From Nyssa sinensis (Eukaryota; Streptophyta; Magnoliopsida; Cornales; Nyssaceae), in NCBI GenBank assembly GCA_008638375.1, contig CM018033.1, positions 10,423,880-10,487,879 on the forward strand: 64,000 bases of DNA, given 5' to 3'. Made by a program: the position numbers and the translations under genes. Below, in pieces: positions 35,590 to 46,440 of the stretch. Numbering within the stretch: position 1 is the first letter of the stretch; every line of letters begins with the position of its first letter. Under the pieces are notes generated by a model. The model was not told the origin of the DNA. It did not search any database and was given only the letters and a program-made list of their open reading frames with translations.

Positions 35590-35607
35590 TTCTTCCCCCC
35601 TTAAAAG
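35590..35607 (-). other. Polypurine tract
   Basis: On the minus strand 'cttttaaggggggaagaa' directly precedes the start of the 3' LTR. This fits the priming site for plus-strand DNA synthesis and defines the inner end of the 3' LTR. Confidence 0.9.
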
Positions 35608-35727
35608 AGTTTTGTCCTCAAAACTCGAGTATTCTTAATTTCAAGAGTTCTAATCTCCTTACATTATTTCTAGCTATTGTGTCTAGAAATCGAAATTAAA
35701 CAACAAGTCTATATATTAGACAATAAC

Positions 35728-36837
35728 TTAAACTTTAAACGATGTACCTAATTGACTTTTTAAAGGTTGTGCAGCATCAGAAAATATATTGTACACTCGT
35801 CCGTACCTCACCGGTTCCTTGCCCCCTCCTGACTTTCCAGCAGTTGTAGCTCGTGCGTGTGGTGTAGCCGAGGAAGCTACTATAGTAGGCTCTTTCGTAG
35901 CTGAATTTCCTTGTGGACAGTCTTTAATGAGATGCCCATGTAAGCCACATCGGTAGCAGACTCCTGAGTACTGTCGACAGGGCACAATGTGTCTCTTTTG
36001 GCAATTAGGACATATAGGAATCTCTTCTGACTTCTGACTAACAGTCACCCTGTTCATTGACAGTAGTCATACTCTTGGCTCCTGTCTTCATTTTCTTCAT
36101 CTGTTGGGGAGTAGGGCTAATCTGTTTCTTGTCCTTCTTTTGGGATAAAGCAATCCCAGCTCTCTCAAAGATTTTAGCTCGATCCACCACTGCATTATAT
36201 GTGGGAAGTTCAAAGGGTTCAAGCCGATATCTAATGCTATCTTTGAGGCTGCTTTAAAATTTCCTAGCTTTCAAATCTTCAGTAGAGATTATGTGGGGTG
36301 CAAGACGGGCTAATTTCATAAATTTGGCTTCATATTCAGCCACAATCATAGTCTCTTGATTCAAAGTCACAAATTCTGCTATCTTTTGATTTTTGAGCGA
36401 TCTTGGGAAGTATTTATCATAAAATACTTCCAGGAATCTTTGCCAATTCATTGGCGGCTCTCTCTCCTTTTCTAGAAGCCACCACTCATAAGCTGCATCT
36501 TTGAAAGTAAAGGCAGCATAAGAGACTTTTGTTCCTCCGTACAAGGCATGATTGTAAATATGTGCTCCATTTCTTTGACCCAAGACTCAGCGTCGATTGT
36601 GTTGGCCAATCCATCGAATCTGGGAGGTTTAAAACCCTAGAATGTCTTATAACTTGATGTATTTATTACCTCAGTAGGCTATCCCAGATTTTGTGGTGGC
36701 CCGAGGTTTTGTACTGGCTGTGGGGCTCTACCTTGAGCTTGTATACCAATCATAGTCTGAGCCATTGCCTCTAAAAGGTGCTCGACTCTATCCAATCTAT
36801 CGTCAGGATTTCTTGCACTTCTTCTCGTATTCACCAT
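35728..36837 (-). pseudogene. Ty3/gypsy gag relic of the gag-only element
   Basis: The start is set at the ATG at 36837 (MVNTRRSARNPDDR), a typical gypsy gag beginning. After a stop and small shifts the capsid-like region reads 'AAYEWWLLEKEREPPMNWQR', 'FYDKYFPRSLKNQKIAEF' and 'EYEAKFMKLARLAPHI' (36583-36254). A stop follows 'ARKF'. The frame resumes with 'RYRLEPFELPTYNAVVDRA', and after another shift reaches a zinc knuckle 'CYRCGLHGHLIKDC' (about 35960-35920, C-x2-C-x4-H-x4-C). An additional CPNC...H...C cluster precedes the knuckle. The frame ends at 35728. Nothing resembling protease or reverse transcriptase follows before the PPT 120 bp on. Its role would be particle formation and RNA packaging; it is inactive as it stands. 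Confidence 0.88.
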
Positions 36838-37252
36838 TGTTATTGAAAAATACACATCGGTTAACTTTCATCACATACTTATCACATCATATTACATTTA
36901 CTTATTTCATGTTTCAAGGTTTAATTTATTATCCTTGATTCCGTGGTGTTTTATAACCTACATTTATTTCTTGTCTTCGTTACATTACCTTATCTAACTA
37001 CGGGTCCCATACCCCGTCTTCATTTCATATCACGTACTTCACATATCTATTTCATGTAACGCGGGTCCCATACCCCGCCTTCATTTCATATCACATATTT
37101 CATATTTTAGGTACCCTAGAACCTACCTAACTCATAGTTCTGTTTCAAATTTTTTAAAGTCCCTAGGTTGTTTAAGTCAGTCTGGGACAAATCATATTTA
37201 TTTCTTAACCTCAATCGTGACTTGGTCTTTCCCAAAGACCAAATCACCTAGA
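36838..37252 (-). other. 5' leader of the gag-only element
   Basis: This is noncoding sequence between the PBS and gag. It contains a duplicated block 'gggtcccataccccg' (36999-37020 and 37063-37080) separated by about 62 bp. It could include packaging signals, but none can be shown. Confidence 0.5.
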
Positions 37253-37264
37253 GCTCTGATACCA
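37253..37264 (-). other. Primer-binding site (initiator tRNA-Met)
   Basis: On the minus strand the site reads TGGTATCAGAGC, three bases after the 3' end of the 5' LTR. It uses the same primer type as the element at 6958-11041. Confidence 0.93.
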
Positions 37265-37762
37265 CTCTGTTATGACCCGAAACCCACCCTGTGCGGATCT
37301 CATATTGTGACTGCCACCCTTTGGCCGAGGCTTTAGGGTAAGGCTCACATAAGCAACAATATCGGATGGCGGTGCGACCTGTGGTTGCAGAAGCGTGAAA
37401 AACTTTTTCTTTTCTTTTCTTATTTAAAATCTTTTGCACAACCGTCCAGGTACTATCGCTCTTCTTAGTGGTACACATGATAATAAAATCAGAGCATACT
37501 AAAAACTTAAAGTTTTACACATAATACATATCCGAATGCCTCAAGGGCTTAAGTACATATTGTCCAAATCTACCACACATCAAAATTTGACCACTACAGT
37601 TTCTAGTACTTCCAAAAATCCGTGATCATAATAGAGCCACTAGTCGTCATCCTAAAATGGAGCAAGGCTCCCATTCATCAGTTGTTACTTGAAAAAAATG
37701 TTAGGGAATGGGGTGAGCTTCAAGAAGCCCAGTGAGTAATTCCAACATTTGTCAAGGGGTTT

Positions 37763-37815
37763 CAATTGGCAGTGGTTTCGCACATGAGAGTTTATAAAAT
37801 ACTCACTACCAATTG
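37763..37815 (-). other. Conserved hairpin in the 5' LTR intron-like region
   Basis: The arms 'caattggcagtg' (37763-37774) and 'cactaccaattg' (37804-37815) are complementary except for one G:U-type position. The 3' LTR copy is at 32168-32220. Confidence 0.55.
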
Positions 37816-38722
37816 CTCGTATACTTAGAGCATAGGATACATGCATTCTTTAAACAAATAGCTTTGAAACATTTAAAGTATTCAAGCTAAACATGTACTT
37901 TTCATATAAAGAATATGCACTTTAAAACATATACATATGCATGGTGAAAATGAGGGTAAAAACCTACTTTCATTTTCAACACAACACCTTTTCACTTTCA
38001 TTAGTGGAACCCGTTTCGAACCAGATTCCCATTTTATTTTACGTGGAGATATCTCATATGCCTGGGGGATTAGATCCTCCTACCTGGCATTTATTCATTT
38101 CGTGGTTGAGTTCCGAAGATACCCACCAAATCCGTGGTGCTTATGCACAGTTTATCTTGTATTTAAAAACATTTAACCTATGACTTCTTCACATGGATGC
38201 ATTTATGAGCATTCAAAAATATGGTTCATAAACTTCACGATAAGATTTTGAAATACATGGAATATGCAAATTCAGAACATTTAATAACGTTCGGCATTTA
38301 AATCTCAGACATGCTGGAATATATTTAAAAGAACTGTAGTAAAAACTAGTCATCGAGCATGTTATAACAAGGTTTGTAAAAATAGAATACTTGAAATAAG
38401 AATTATATAAATGCTGAATTTGCAAATCAGACGCTTCACATAGTTTGGAATTTAAAACTCCTACAAATCCACGGAATTAAATTTATCATTTCAAATGCAG
38501 GGTTACTCACATTTATACTTCAGGATTGGCGTTTATTGCGCTGCCTTTCCTTTCTCTTGTCTTAACCTAAAATAATTTAGGAAAATCTCATAAATCTCAT
38601 ATACAGTTCAATCAATCTTGTGATCCTAATCTATTCTTCAATTGTGTAGCCTGATCTTAAAACGCAGCCTAACTTACAACTAGAATACGTGCTTAGATGA
38701 TAAACAAATATTACCTTCATAT

Positions 38723-38959
38723 CTATTCATTTAAGGTTTTAGTGTTTTCTCGTTGTTCTTCTTCCTCTTTTAATTTTACTTCGGTGAGTCTTCTTGCCAC
38801 CACCTCTTTCATAAATCGTCCCATTGGGACGATTGGAGCTTTATATATAAATGGCCTAACTGAGACGATTTCAGTCGTCATGGCGATTCTTATTTTTCTG
38901 GCAATTACCTTTTGTTGCCATAGCAAATCTTCCATGAATTCTTGTTGCTTCTTATCCAT
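38723..38959 (-). CDS. LTR-embedded small ORF, 78 codons (5' LTR copy)
   Basis: This copy has the same length and position as the 3' LTR copy. It keeps MDKKQQEFMEDLLWQQKVIA and the Glu-rich C-terminus. Its exon-like block is 39002-38715 and its second block is 38566-38511, again with 'attattttag' before and 'aaat|gtgagt' after. There are ten nucleotide differences to the 3' LTR copy, eight of them changing residues. The two LTRs of one insertion start identical, so this excess of replacement changes is expected from neutral decay after insertion and says nothing about earlier selection. The informative comparison is with the separate insertion at 22763. Confidence 0.5.
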   Translation of the reverse strand: MDKKQQEFMEDLLWQQKVIARKIRIAMTTEIVSVRPFIYKAPIVPMGRFMKEVVARRLTEVKLKEEEEQRENTKTLNE

Positions 38960-39659
38960 AACCTTCTAAGTCTTATCCATGATAAACTATGTGAGCTTTA
39001 ACCTAAAACAAAATTTAATGTGTTAGAAATAATTTTCATTTAATTTATTACTCTTCTGGTAGCTTCGTTAAATCATAAGGTTTAATTTCATTACCACACA
39101 TATTTACGTATCATATTTTTCCGTACTTCATTTCATAATATGGACCTCACTATTGAGTCCAGAACGTTGAAGAAAGTCAACTTATACCTTCTCGGTTTTT
39201 CATCTGGCTTCGGACATGTTAGGGGTAACTTGGTAATTTACACTTTAATGTGTCTTAATTTTTTGGGGTCCCGTCTCATAAAATGGACCCCACCATTGGG
39301 TCCAGAATGTCCAAAATAGTTAAAATACACTATTTGTTTACTTTATTTGGACTTGTTTGACCCATTTTTAGCTTAGGGGTATTTTAGTCATTTTACCTTA
39401 TTTATAAAACAATTTAAATTAATGATTTAATTATTAAATTATTTTTTAGGGGTATATGTGAAAGAATTTTCTAAATCTTGGGCCAGAACTGAATTCCGTA
39501 AGACTGTTGGGGTCAAAGTACAATTAAGTAAAGTCTTGGTTTTCTTTTAATTAATTAAATTATTGAATCGGAGGGTTTCTGATTTAAAACCCTAAACTGA
39601 TTTATTTAGTCACTCAACCAACCGGTTTGGTTCATTCTCATTGAACCGTTCTAACCTAA

Positions 39660-39765
39660 ATCAAAACGGCGTCGTGTTAATAATGCGGTGGCAACCCCCG
39701 CCTCTTTACACGTGTCCTGAGTCAAGACGTTTGACTCGATTCGAATGACGAGTCAACTCGTCTTC
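39660..39765 (-). promoter_or_regulatory. LTR promoter-like module with G-box (5' LTR)
   Basis: The block contains 'aaaacggcgtcgtg', 'ggtggcaac', the G-box-like 'acacgtgtcc' (39708-39717), two 'gactcg/gagtca' half-sites and the inverted pair 'gacgagt-ca-actcgtc' (39747-39762). It resembles a bZIP-type target cluster. Activity is an inference. Confidence 0.45.
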
Positions 39766-41165
39766 TTCCTCGCCATTTTTACCAGTGTTGCCTAATTTCT
39801 GGGTTTATTTTTTTCTAATTTCATGTATTCTTGATCGCTGGTTTTGTCTGTTCTTGGGTGTTAAGCGTTTCTGAAGGATAGACCAACCTTTTAGCATTCA
39901 TTTGAAACCATAAAACTAATTAGAACGCTCGGTTTAAGACTTGATAGCTGAACCTGTAACTCCATAATAAATCCTTATTTCATGATCATTTTGTAATGGG
40001 GTTTGGTTTAACGTGACCCTCATGGCATGGGGGTTCAATCCCTAATCTCAAAAGCAGGTTTAGAAGTCTAAAAACAAGGGTTGGGTTTATGGCCGAAACC
40101 TGCAACTCATGTTTTTGGGTTCATTCTTTGGGTTTTAGGGTCGCGGTCTAGCATTTTTAAGACACTGGGGTGGTCTATTTTAGGTTCCTATAAGCCAAAA
40201 TTGAATTGACAATGGTCGGTTCAGACATGTTTCAGAATTTTTGTTCAAACTGAAATTTTAATTTTTGCCTTGATTCTACACGATTTCCATCCATTCTTAT
40301 TGCAAATTATGGCTTATAATGTATAGATTAAGATTCTATATTTGCATGCTTAAAATCTAAAACATAATTTGAACATAACTTAACCGAAATTTACTTGTTT
40401 AGTTGGCTGTTTTCCAAATTTTCCTTCTTCAGATCTTGTTTTGTTACTCCAGTTTCTTTCTCTTAATCTTGGTCTCGTGTTCTATCCCTTTTCTCCCCCT
40501 TAAATTACTTCTTAAACCGACCTTGTGGTCGGTGATCATTGCCATCTGTTGGTTTGAATTTTTCATGGTGCACACCTCATTGTTTCTCAGTTGGTTGCCA
40601 TGCCTTCACCATTACTTTTCATCATGACTTGGTTTAATGGGTAACAGCTACATGCCGCCACTACTGCTTGCTCTCTTAACTCAATTCCTTTAACTTCATT
40701 TTTATTTTATTTTCTTTTGCCTTCCATTAGTTTAATTATATATATATATATATGTTAACACATATATATAGCAACCGTACACATGTGTATATATATATAT
40801 ACACTTGTATATCATAGATTATAATTACATATTTTACTAGGTACTTATATGTTATATTTTATTTTATTTATTTTTCGTACAATAATATTATTATTATTGC
40901 TTAATTTATTTACGAAATGTTCATGTCTAAATTTTACACTCGTATGAAGGATCGGCGGTTGACATAAAAACATGCAATTTCAATGAGATCACCAAAAACA
41001 GGTTGGTGACTAGTGAAAGTGATGTACAGTCGTCCTGGTTTACTGAGACTTTTACCGCAAGCTCACATATTGGGGTTGAAACCAACCTCGTTACTTAAGG
41101 TCTCGGTCATTAATTATTATTTAGTAATTTAATGATTCTTAATCAAGTCGGGGTGTTACAGTCCA

Positions 41166-42850
41166 GGCCACTTGAATTCCCAAACAACATCTTGTGTCAA
41201 TTCAAAAAAGAGAAAGACCGTGGAAAATTTAGGCAAAAGAAAACTCTTACCCCAGTCAAGTGGTCAGGAACCGGTAGTCCTTCGATAGACTCGGTTGGCC
41301 GGGATAACTCTTCCATCCTAAAATTCCTATCGTCGGTCAAAGAAAACTCTTACCCCAATCAAATGGTCGGGAGCCGGTAGTCCTTCAATAGACCCAGTTG
41401 GCTAGGATAACTCTTCCATCCTAAAATTCCCGTCATCGGTCATTACTGATACATTAAAAGTTAGGAAAGCTGCCGGTAGTCCTGTATCAGCCACTGTGGC
41501 GATGGCCTTTTAAGATGACATGTTGCTCGCATTCGGCCTCCTAGCTCTAAGTGGGGGAGGTGGACCCCCGGTCAATGGAGGCATTAGCTCCTTCAAATAG
41601 CTTGTCATATGGCCGAATTGGTTGAAGAATCATTTCATGGCCACTCCTCATAAAGCTCCAAAATGTTAGGGTTGGAGTCAAACGAGTCCAAATATCTCAT
41701 GTTGGATGGGGGCGATATAGGTAGAAAGAGTTACGCAGTCGTATCTACTTGGAGAATCACTCTCTTGCCCAAGTAATATACCCTCTCAAAAGGGCCTTCC
41801 AAAATCAAGCGTCAGCACGTTATCCCAATACTCTGCTCCACTAAGGGTGGGACCATCCTCTAAGGATTCCATTGGTTCTGTCATAAATGAAAAGCATGAG
41901 TTTCTCACGTCACATATCAGCAAAAGAAAATTCCAAATAAAGGAACTAGCCATGTCTGCCTAGAGCATGTCTAGGGCCTCCTAGAATCTCTGCACTACAT
42001 TTTCTCTCGAGGGAGTCCGTCTGTTCACCTTTCGCCACCACCACATGCGGGGAAAATGTTCTTCTCTACCTCTACCAATGGGTAGGGCAACAACTGGAGG
42101 ACCTTATAGGCCCAAATCTACCCAAAATAGAAAATTCAGTCAAAATTATATTTTCTCAAAAAATGAAGTGAGAAAATTCAAAAATTCATACCTCCTAAAC
42201 AATGTTAAAACCACCAAGTCCCTTGGTACCCAGGATAGTACGCACATCCAGCGATACAAAACAGCCATTGTGACACCTCTCTAGTTAAAACACCTAAAGT
42301 TTTCCACATCCTTCAAATTAAGAAGGCACCAAAGGTGGATAGTGTCACTAGCATTGGCCAAAAGGGTCCAGCCAAAGATAAAGAGCATCAAAGCTCTAGT
42401 CAACTGATCCTCCTCAACAGCGTTACAACACTCCCAGAAGTGAAAGTTCTCCAAGATATACCTTACCCACACCGCACCACCAGAGGCCAGTGTGGGTCGC
42501 CACCCTAAAAGCTCGGAAATCTCATCATCCTAACTATACATTTTATTATCCCAAGGGATTTGATCACCACTAACTTGAAGGCCTATGATCATCGAAAAGT
42601 TGAGGGGAGTCAATGTTACCTCCCCAAACCAAAGGTGGAAAGTGTTGGTGGTGTCCCATCATCTCTCTACCGAAGCGTAAAGAATCTTCCAATCATGGTC
42701 CACATGGACTATCAAGTCTAAAAATGGTCCAAAATTGGCCGCCCTCACTTGTCCTTGGCATCGGAGGGGCAAATTAGCCCACCACTTCGTGATGTCTGTC
42801 ACCTAGCCCCGAGCTCGGATTTCTAAATCCGACTACAAGAAATCAAAGTC
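41166..42850 (-). pseudogene. Antisense plant-mobile-domain (PMD, MAIN-like) pseudogene
   Basis: On the minus strand the frame from about 42795 reads 'VTDITKWWANLPLRCQGQVR', 'FGPFLDLIVHVDHDWKILYA', then (after a TGA replacing a Trp codon) 'TTNTFHLWFGEVTLTPLNFS' and 'MIIGLQVSGDQIPWDNK'. Next come 'ISELLGWRPTLASGG' and, from 42420, 'LTRALMLFIFGWTLLANASD' and 'IHLWCLLNLKDVENF'. This order (ER-W, NTFH-GE-TLT, IIGL-V-G, FG-LLA, IHL-LL-DV) fits the plant mobile domain, PF10536. Weaker matches such as 'YRWMCVLSW.VPRDL' continue to about 42190. Beyond that the frame is badly broken down to 41166, where the 20.7-kb insertion separates it from a probable tail at 20431-20023. It is antisense to the Tat-type pieces. 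PMD genes are often linked to transposons; function here is lost. Confidence 0.7.
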
Positions 42851-43976
42851 AATATGTTAGAAAAGCCTTTCAAATGCCATAAGTATCCAAACAAGCATCA
42901 ATCAAATGCAAAAATCCAAGGCAAAGAAAAAACTGCCAATTTGAGTATTTTCACAAACCCGTGGTGTGGACCTTCCAAAAGGCACGTGGGTGAAGTGCCC
43001 ATGCATGCATATAATCATATTTTCATGCAAGATGTTTTCAAAGAACAAAAAACAAACCAAAATACATCAAGAATCAACTCAAAAATCTCAAAGTAATCAG
43101 AAAAAAACTCAAGAAAATCTATAGTTGGCCATTACGGTACTGTTGCAACAAATAGCGTTGTGCCTCTTAGAGCAAACTCGTGTTATTTTAAAAGCCTGGG
43201 GCTGGTTTATGTCGAAAGATTGTTCCATGAACCGATCCTGTCATCCCCAAATCACGATCAATGTCAAACATCGGGTTCGAGTCACCGAGGCCTTCACTTG
43301 ACATTTTCTCTTGAAATTTTTGGATTTGTTGTTAAAAATTAAGTTTTTTGATCTTCCAAAAGCTCAAAACAAGTTCCCAATACTTCAATCTAACCTCCTT
43401 CACAACTCTTGTAAAACACGGTCATAAAAGGGGTAGGAGAGTACTCAAGAACGCAATGAGAAAATCAAAATTCGTAACATTTTTAAAGCAAGCTACCCAG
43501 GCACCTGAGTGCCGATCAGCACTCACTGGTAATCGATCGGCACACAGTAGCTGGGTAGGAAAATTTGGGCCCATTTTATCCCATTCTTTGTCAAAATCAA
43601 GCATTTTTGTAAAAATATATCTAAGAAATTCACCGTGATTCGAAATCGAGCATAAAGGGAAAATCGATAATTTTCTGAAATCGGTCAATGTTGACAACTT
43701 GTCATTTAGTGGCGTAGGCTCGCTAATCCAAAATCACCATCAAATAACTCACGGTTTCTTTCAAAAGATTGTGTGAGAAGCATTTCCTTTAGTGGTCCCT
43801 CAATATCCGGGCCATGTTTTTCGAGCGAGTCTCGACTGCTCAAACAAATCAAAATCATTGAGTCAACTCGGTCTATTCCCCAAAGAAGTTCGAACCATCA
43901 TCCTTTTCTTAAGGAAGTTCATCTCCCTAGTAAAAATATGTCCTCGCATTCCCCATGGAATCTTTAATCTCGACAA
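42851..43976. other. Region upstream of the antisense PMD pseudogene
   Basis: There is no convincing coding sequence. It contains 'tgagtgccgatcagcac' (43507-43523) followed by 'aatcgatcggcac', matching 16480-16495 upstream of the other antisense pseudogene. The open stretches of 60-96 codons on both strands lack homology. Confidence 0.4.
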
Positions 43977-45000
43977 ACGTCTGAGGATGTAATCCATCTA
44001 GGTAAAAACTGTCTGAGGACGTAATCCATCTAAGAAAAAATTGTCTGAGCACGTAATCCATCTAGGAAAGAAAATTTCTAATGACATAATCCATCTTAGC
44101 AAACCATCTGAGGACATAATCCATCTTGGAAATCCGTCTGTTAAGGATGCAATCTTATGAAAATTCTATTAGGATGGCATTCCTTTTAGAAGCATTATGT
44201 TATGATAGCATTCATTTAGGTAAGTTATCCATCGCATCACCATTATATTATGATAACATTCATTTCAAGTAAGTCATCCATCGCATCACTATCTTGTTAG
44301 GATAGCATTCCTCTCGGGTAAGCCGTCTATCGCATTATCATCTTGTTAGGATAACATTCCTTTCATGAAAGTCGTTTGAGGAAGCAAATTCTTTATCCTG
44401 TTAGGGTAGCATTCCTTTAAGGAAAGTCGTCTAAGGATGCATTTGATGAGCCTATTAGGATAGCATTCTTTTTAGGAAAGTTGTCTAAGGATGCAAATTC
44501 ATTATTCTGTTAGGATAGCATTCCTTTCAGAAAAGTCATCTGAGGATGCAAATTCATTATCCTGTTAGGATAGCATTCCTTTTAGGAAAGTCGTCTAAAG
44601 ACTCATTTCATCAGCCTATGAGGATAGCATTCCTTTTAAGAAAGTCATCTGAAGACGTAAATTGATCATCTTATTAGGACAGTATTCCTTTTAGAAAAGT
44701 CGTCTGAGGACGCATTTTACCAGCCTATTAGGATAGCATTCCTTTTAGGAAAGTCATATGAAGACACAAATCCATTATACTATTAGGATAGCATTCCTTT
44801 CAAGTAAGTCGTCTATCGTATAACCATCCTGTTAGGATAGCATTCCTATCGGGTAAGCCTTCTATCGCATCACATTTTATCATCTTGTTAGGATAGTGTT
44901 CCTTTTGGGTAAGCCATCTATCTCACTCTCTCTTACCAACCTACTAGGATGGAATTTCCTTGTAGGTAAAATGTCCGAAGATGTAAGATCATCTCATGAG
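43977..45000. repeat. Tandem array of degenerate 33-bp then 48-60-bp units
   Basis: Five units of about 33 bp with 'gtctgaggacgtaatccat' (43977-44140) pass into about 15 units of 48-60 bp. The latter contain 'ttaggatagcattcctttt' and 'aaagtcgtctgaggacgca' (44160-44930). Some units end 'ccatcgcatcac' instead. The array lies between the antisense ORFs and a spacer that carries the Tat landmark 'gatacgtagg' at 45187-45196. Tandem repeats in the 3' untranslated part are a known trait of Tat/Ogre elements. Confidence 0.9.
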
Positions 45001-45226
45001 AACACAACCTCATGAAAGACTCATTAGGATCATATTTCAAATCAAGTAAGACTCCGAGGAGTCATTTTCGAGGACGTAACCTCACAATAGTCCTATCAAG
45101 GCGAATCTCTTTAGAGAAAAATCAGGTAAGGACAACATCATTTCTGCTAGTCACGAACTACGAACGGTCTGATTCACTTGAGGGTGATACGTAGGAATCT
45201 CATTGAGGAATGAGTCTGACCACATC
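45001..45226 (+). other. 3' noncoding spacer of a Tat-type element
   Basis: The spacer contains 'gaactacgaacggtctgat' and 'ggtgatacgtagg', parallel to the post-pol spacer at 14516-14590. It ends with acatc, the target duplication of the next insertion, and continues at 51456. Confidence 0.5.
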
Positions 45227-46440
45227 TGTCACATCCCGAACCCCACCCCACGCGGATGTCGAGGACGTGATGCCAGTCAGTCGCCACGCGACCAACCGAA
45301 GGCAATTTCTGAACTTTTCAGTGAATTGCACTCCGACTGTAGGGTCAGATGCAGCGGAATTTAAAAACTTTTTGTCAAGGGAATGCAACTCATGTATCCA
45401 CCGTAGGATATGTATCACACAGAGCAAGTCTAAAATTCAACAGCTAACAATTCTAACCTCAGAGCATATCTATAATCCGACATATAACAACAGAGCAGAA
45501 CTATAATCTCTAGAGTACCGTTTAAATCCATGAGCCATGTCTATATCTAGTACATACCAGTCAAGTCAGTCGTATTACATCACTCACCTGATTAAACAGA
45601 TTCAATCCTCAATAATCCAGTCTCCACTGATCAGTGCCATCAGATCCAACAGATATCATTCCTGAAAAATGTTAGGGAATGGGGTGAGCTTCGAAAAGCC
45701 CAATGAGTAACACAGGTTCCCTGTCAAGGGTTTCAAAACCATTTCTTGTTTACAAAGCACAAGGGTAGTACAGTTGTTTCTGAAATAGCAGTTTTATAAA
45801 TCTACTTTAAATGCAGTTTTAGTAGAATAAAGCAGAACTGAACTAAACGGAACAACAAATCAGAATAGACGGAACAGTGCATGATGCCAATATCAATGAG
45901 AGTATAGGCAATTAATTCAATTATCAGAACAGATCAGTACTGGGCGGAACATAACAGGGCATAACAATAGTATATCAGTTAGGCGCGTAATCAAGCCTAC
46001 TTATGCCAGACCGCTCATAATCAGAATGGTATCCAGAGTCAGACACATCATAGCAGAACAAAATCAGATAGACCATAAAATGGAACAAGACAGACCGAAC
46101 AAAATAATAGTAGGACGGGACAAAATCATGCCGCGTACAATACATTATAAAAGTTTGCATTTAAAACATGCATTCAGACAGTTTATCTTTTAAAACCATA
46201 CAGTGCATCAAAATACAGTATCTATGCAGTAACTTATATACCAAGTCAAGAATTCAGACAGATCATAACGGAACTGGACCATATATCAATCAAGACAAAC
46301 AAATGATTAACGGACGGTACATAACGGGGATCAGACGGAACAAAACACTAGTTCAAGTCACAGGCGTAATCAAGGACAGAGGCATAACGGGACGGATCAT
46401 AACGGAACAAAGCAGAGCAATACATCAATCAGAACAAGAC

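Larger units (their letters stand above)
20432..41160 (-). mobile_element. Non-autonomous gag-only Ty3/gypsy element, TSD gtcca
   Basis: The element is bounded by gtcca at 20427-20431 and 41161-41165. It consists of a 5' LTR (37268-41160, 3,893 bp), a PBS, a 1.68-kb internal region with a gag relic, a PPT, and a 3' LTR (20432-20724 plus 32000-35589, about 3,883 bp). The 3' LTR is split by an 11.3-kb nested insertion. Without the nest it is about 9.45 kb, 82% of it LTR. No protease, reverse transcriptase or integrase is present, so it must have relied on another element. A hand comparison of 205 bp of the two LTRs (33542 and 39136 onward) gave six differences, suggesting a moderately recent insertion. 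Confidence 0.92.
37268..41160 (-). mobile_element. 5' LTR of the gag-only element
   Basis: The LTR is 3,893 bp. On the minus strand it starts TGTAACACCCCGACTTG at 41160 and ends 'gggtttcgggtcataaca' at 37268. It is nearly collinear with the split 3' LTR. From LTR start to end the order is (ta)n microsatellite (about 40740-40800), CT-rich block, promoter-like module (39660-39765), 140-bp subrepeats (39130-39390), split ORF (39002-38511), intron-like region with hairpin (37763-37815), and terminal exon-like block. The acceptor base corresponding to 32093 reads 'ttttttcaag' here, so it has lost its consensus CAG. Confidence 0.93.

Noticed and set aside
43977..45000. CRISPR-like spaced repeats
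   Set aside because: The units are degenerate, adjacent and variable in length, without unique spacers. The context is a plant retrotransposon.
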